Source of the DNA: Methylovulum sp.
GTDB lineage: Bacteria; Pseudomonadota; Gammaproteobacteria; Methylococcales; Methylomonadaceae
Length of the DNA stretch: 9,120 nt
NCBI GenBank assembly: GCA_016919605.1
Contig: JACXTQ010000204.1
Location: 1-9,120, forward strand
Direction: 5' to 3'
Shown here in pieces: positions 6,604 to 9,120 of the stretch (the first letter of the stretch is position 1; every line of letters begins with the position of its first letter). Under the pieces are notes generated by a model. That model saw only the letters and a list, made by a program, of their open reading frames with translations. It did not search any database and had not been told where the DNA came from. A program made the translations under genes and the position numbers.

Positions 6604-6662
6604 CCCTTATTACTCGACTAACGGAAATTTAACCCCACCCTACCTTTAACCTAAAGTGACAA

Positions 6663-8102
6663 CTATTGCCAGCCGCCACCGAGGGATTTATAAAGATCAA
6701 CCATGGCAATAATTTGCTTTTGTTTGGTTTCAATTAACTCCTTTTTGGCTTCCAAAGCGTCCCTTTGGGTCAATAACACATCCAGATAATCCGCACGGGC
6801 AGATTTAAACAATTGCGTTGAAACTTCAATTGATTGGACAAGTAAATCTACTTGCGATTTCTTAAGCTGATAGTTCTTATCCAGATTAGCTATATTTGCA
6901 AGTTGATTGGACACTTCATTATAAGCTTTTATAATGGTCTGCTCGTACTCATAAGCCGCCTGAATCTGCCTAGCATTTGAGTTTTTATATTCCGCTATGA
7001 TGGCATTCTTATTTATCAATGGAGCCACCATATCCCCGGCGATACTGGCAGCTAATGACTCAGGCGTATTAATCAGATATTTAAGATCAAACGCATCAAA
7101 TCCAAGCCCGGCTTTCATAGCAAAGGAGGGGTAAAAATTAGCTCTAGCCACTTTGATATTCAAATCCGCCGCTGAAAGTTCAAGCTCCGCTTGCCTAATA
7201 TCGGGCCGATTTTGCAGCAATTGCGACGGAATACCCACTTGTAGCATTTTCGGATTAATATCCATAAAGCCCACCGATGTCCGCTGGATAGCTTGGGGCG
7301 TTCTACCTAGCAAGAAATTGATCCGATTTTCGGTCACAGTAATCTGCTGCTTGATTTCATATATCCTGCTTTGGTTTTTAGCCACCTCCGCTTCGTAACG
7401 TTTGACTGCAAGTGTGGTTGATCTTGCATATAACTGCAATTGCTTTACCACCTCCAAACCATTTTTTTGAATATCAATATTTTGCTCAAAGTTCTTCAAC
7501 TGATTGTCCAAGGCAATTAGCTCGTAGTACGAATGCGCAACTTCGGCGACCAAGTTAGTCACCAAAAAGTTTTTGCCTTCACTGGTCGCCATATACTCCA
7601 GTGCCGCTACCTTGGTCGCATTTCTCAGCTTTTTCCAAACGTCCAACTCCCACGTTGAGAAAAGCCCAAACTGATAATTGCCTAAGAACGTAGGAAACGC
7701 TTGACCATTGGTTACATCAAGATTGTCTTCCACCGCACCGTTGCGGGTATATTTACCGACTTTTTCCCCATCCGCCCCAGCACCAAACTTAACAAACGGC
7801 AAGTACTCCCCTTTCCGCGCTTGAATTTCATTTTGCGCAACGCTAATGCGTTGCAACATGATATTCACTTCTTTGTTGTTGGCGACCGCCGTGCCGATCA
7901 AGCTGACTAGGTTCGGATCTTCAAAAAACTCCTGCCATTTCACCGTGGCCGTATTGGTTTTTTGCGAAAGCTCCGGCTTAAAACTACCGGGAAGATGGGC
8001 ATCGGGCTTTTTGCTGATAATTTCTGGAATACTGCAAGCTTGCAGCATCAGTATCACAACGCCCGATGCCATAACATGAAACGTTTTACTCTTTGACATC
8101 AT
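6663..8102 (-). CDS. Outer-membrane efflux lipoprotein (TolC/OprM/NodT family)
   Basis: This 479-residue channel protein is the outer-membrane exit duct of a tripartite RND efflux pump. The N-terminus has a short basic region, a hydrophobic core and a lipobox LMLQAC with Cys23, so the mature protein would be lipid-anchored. Two outer-membrane-efflux repeats follow (about 60-265 and 290-475), with long coiled-coil helices, WELDVWKKLR (151-160), LLGRTPQ (264-270), LLQNRPDIRQAELEL (295-309) and SARADYLDVLLTQRDALEAKKELIETK (434-460). The end LGGGWQ is the usual family terminus. The second half resembles versions I associate with Bacteroidota. The start at 8102 has no good Shine-Dalgarno and lies 19 bp after the transporter stop, so translation is probably coupled to that gene. 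A 60-base sample (6841-6900) has 19 G+C, lower than the transporter sample. Confidence 0.93.
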   Translation of the reverse strand: MMSKSKTFHVMASGVVILMLQACSIPEIISKKPDAHLPGSFKPELSQKTNTATVKWQEFFEDPNLVSLIGTAVANNKEVNIMLQRISVAQNEIQARKGEYLPFVKFGAGADGEKVGKYTRNGAVEDNLDVTNGQAFPTFLGNYQFGLFSTWELDVWKKLRNATKVAALEYMATSEGKNFLVTNLVAEVAHSYYELIALDNQLKNFEQNIDIQKNGLEVVKQLQLYARSTTLAVKRYEAEVAKNQSRIYEIKQQITVTENRINFLLGRTPQAIQRTSVGFMDINPKMLQVGIPSQLLQNRPDIRQAELELSAADLNIKVARANFYPSFAMKAGLGFDAFDLKYLINTPESLAASIAGDMVAPLINKNAIIAEYKNSNARQIQAAYEYEQTIIKAYNEVSNQLANIANLDKNYQLKKSQVDLLVQSIEVSTQLFKSARADYLDVLLTQRDALEAKKELIETKQKQIIAMVDLYKSLGGGWQ

Positions 8103-8121
8103 GCGTACCGAATTGATAAGT

Positions 8122-9120
8122 TTATGTTAACGGATTAAGGTCTTCGTCCTTAATTAAGGTCTTGCCTTCTGTCATTTTGGCAAAAATGTAATAAAGCCCA
8201 GGAATCAGCAGGACACCAAACACGGTACCAAACAGCATTCCACCCAAAGAAGACGTGCCAATCGTCCGGTTACCGACCGCTCCCGCACCGGTTGCCATAG
8301 CCAAGGGTATCAATCCCGCGATAAACGCAAAGGAAGTCATCAAAATAGGCCGAAAACGCGCTTTTGCACCGGCAATCGCGGCCTCTTTAACGGACAGGCC
8401 TTGGGTTTTTTTCTGAACCGCAAACTCCACAATCAATACCGCGTTTTTGCCGAGCAAGCCAATTAACATGACCAACCCCAATTGCGCATAGACATCGTTG
8501 GCAAGCCCCAACTCTTTCAGTAAGAAGAAAGAACCGAAAATACCAGGGGGCAGCGAAAATAACACGGCTAACGGTAAAACAAAGCTTTCGTACTGTGCCG
8601 CTAACACCAAATAGACAAACACGATAACGACTATGAAGATCACCAACGCTTCATTGCCTCGGGCGGCTTCGTCAAAAGATAAGCCTTCCCAAGCAATGTC
8701 AAAACCTTGTGGCAACGTTGCCGCTGCAACTTCTTGGACGGCCTTGATAGCATCGCCACTGGTATAACCGGCGGCCGGCATGGCGCGGATAGCGGCAGAA
8801 TTGTAGAGGTTATAACGGGTGATTTCGTTAGGGCCTTGCTTTTTCTGCATGGTCATGAATGCGGAATACGGTACCATCTCGCCCGATTCATTTTTCACAT
8901 AATAATTCAACACATCAGAAGGGAAGCGCCGAAATTCGGGCAGGGCTTGGGCATAAACTTTAAAAAAGTTATTGAAGCGAATAAAGCCCTGCTCGTAAGT
9001 ACTACCGATCATGATGTCCAAGTTATCCATAGCTTTGTTGATGGAAACACCTTTTTGCATGGCCAATTTATTATCGATGACCAATTCGTATTGTGGATAA
9101 TTGGCCGCATAAAAGGTAAA
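8122..9120 (-). CDS. RND multidrug efflux transporter, C-terminal part (gene runs off the window)
   Basis: These 332 residues are the C-terminal third of an inner-membrane, proton-driven exporter of the hydrophobe/amphiphile efflux (AcrB/MexB) family. The frame is open to the window edge, so the start lies beyond; the in-frame TTG near 9084 is not a start. First comes part of the second periplasmic porter region (VIDNKLAMQKGVSINKA, then EMVPYSAFM). TM8-TM12 follow: VIFIVVIVFVYLVLAAQYES, a segment after FVLPLAVLFSLPP, LGLVMLIGLLGKNAVLIVEF with the conserved Lys-Asn, FRPILMTSFAFIAGLIPLA, and GTSSLGGMLFGTVFGVLLIP. These are the standard RND motifs. It precedes the outer-membrane lipoprotein gene by 19 bp on the same strand, forming an operon. 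The adaptor gene is expected upstream, outside the window. Substrate is unknown. Confidence 0.95.
   Translation of the reverse strand, partial: FTFYAANYPQYELVIDNKLAMQKGVSINKAMDNLDIMIGSTYEQGFIRFNNFFKVYAQALPEFRRFPSDVLNYYVKNESGEMVPYSAFMTMQKKQGPNEITRYNLYNSAAIRAMPAAGYTSGDAIKAVQEVAAATLPQGFDIAWEGLSFDEAARGNEALVIFIVVIVFVYLVLAAQYESFVLPLAVLFSLPPGIFGSFFLLKELGLANDVYAQLGLVMLIGLLGKNAVLIVEFAVQKKTQGLSVKEAAIAGAKARFRPILMTSFAFIAGLIPLAMATGAGAVGNRTIGTSSLGGMLFGTVFGVLLIPGLYYIFAKMTEGKTLIKDEDLNPLT

Noticed and set aside
6604..6662. CTTTA-ACC-TAAAG (6644-6656) as a terminator between convergent genes
   Set aside because: The stem is only 5 AT-rich pairs with a 3-base loop and no T-tract; nothing else convincing is seen in this 59-bp gap.
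1..9120. CRISPR arrays, tRNA or rRNA genes, insertion sequences
   Set aside because: No regularly spaced repeats, tRNA-like arms, rRNA stretches or transposase motifs were noticed by eye on either strand.

Overview
This 9.1 kb window looks like a chromosomal accessory region of a Gram-negative bacterium. It encodes an RND pump with an outer-membrane lipoprotein channel, a LysR regulator and a CMP-sugar cassette. The LysR regulator and the two small redox-type genes look proteobacterial, perhaps gammaproteobacterial. The outer-membrane channel resembles a type common in Bacteroidota. No rRNA or tRNA gene fixes the taxon, so the assignment is tentative. Base composition is uneven. A 60-base sample at 601-660 has 33 G+C and one at 8281-8340 has 32, against 21 at 4021-4080 and 19 at 6841-6900.

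Layout. (1) 3-3005, plus strand: a sugar-activation cassette, probably for a surface glycan. It holds an HMGL/4-hydroxy-2-oxovalerate-aldolase-like TIM barrel with an extra C-terminal domain (cut by the left edge), a HAD phosphatase and an acylneuraminate-type cytidylyltransferase. (2) 3094-4257, minus strand: a lone protein resembling plasmid replication initiators, in AT-richer DNA, with a candidate operator upstream. (3) 4350-6603: a LysR regulator (minus) diverging from a plus-strand pair, an AhpD-like/carboxymuconolactone-decarboxylase-family protein and a pyridoxamine-phosphate-oxidase-like flavoprotein. An intrinsic terminator separates the pair. (4) 6663-9120, minus strand: an outer-membrane efflux lipoprotein and the C-terminal third of its RND transporter, which is cut by the right edge.

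How the genes may work together. The cassette follows the logic of Kdo or sialic acid activation: carbon-carbon bond formation, dephosphorylation, then CMP transfer. Here an HMGL-type barrel would stand where KdsA or NeuB normally does. This is the most interesting part of the window and may point to an uncharacterised CMP-activated keto-acid sugar. The LysR protein probably controls the divergent redox genes through a dyad in the 141-bp gap. The RND transporter and channel form an ordinary export operon whose start and periplasmic adaptor would lie beyond the window.
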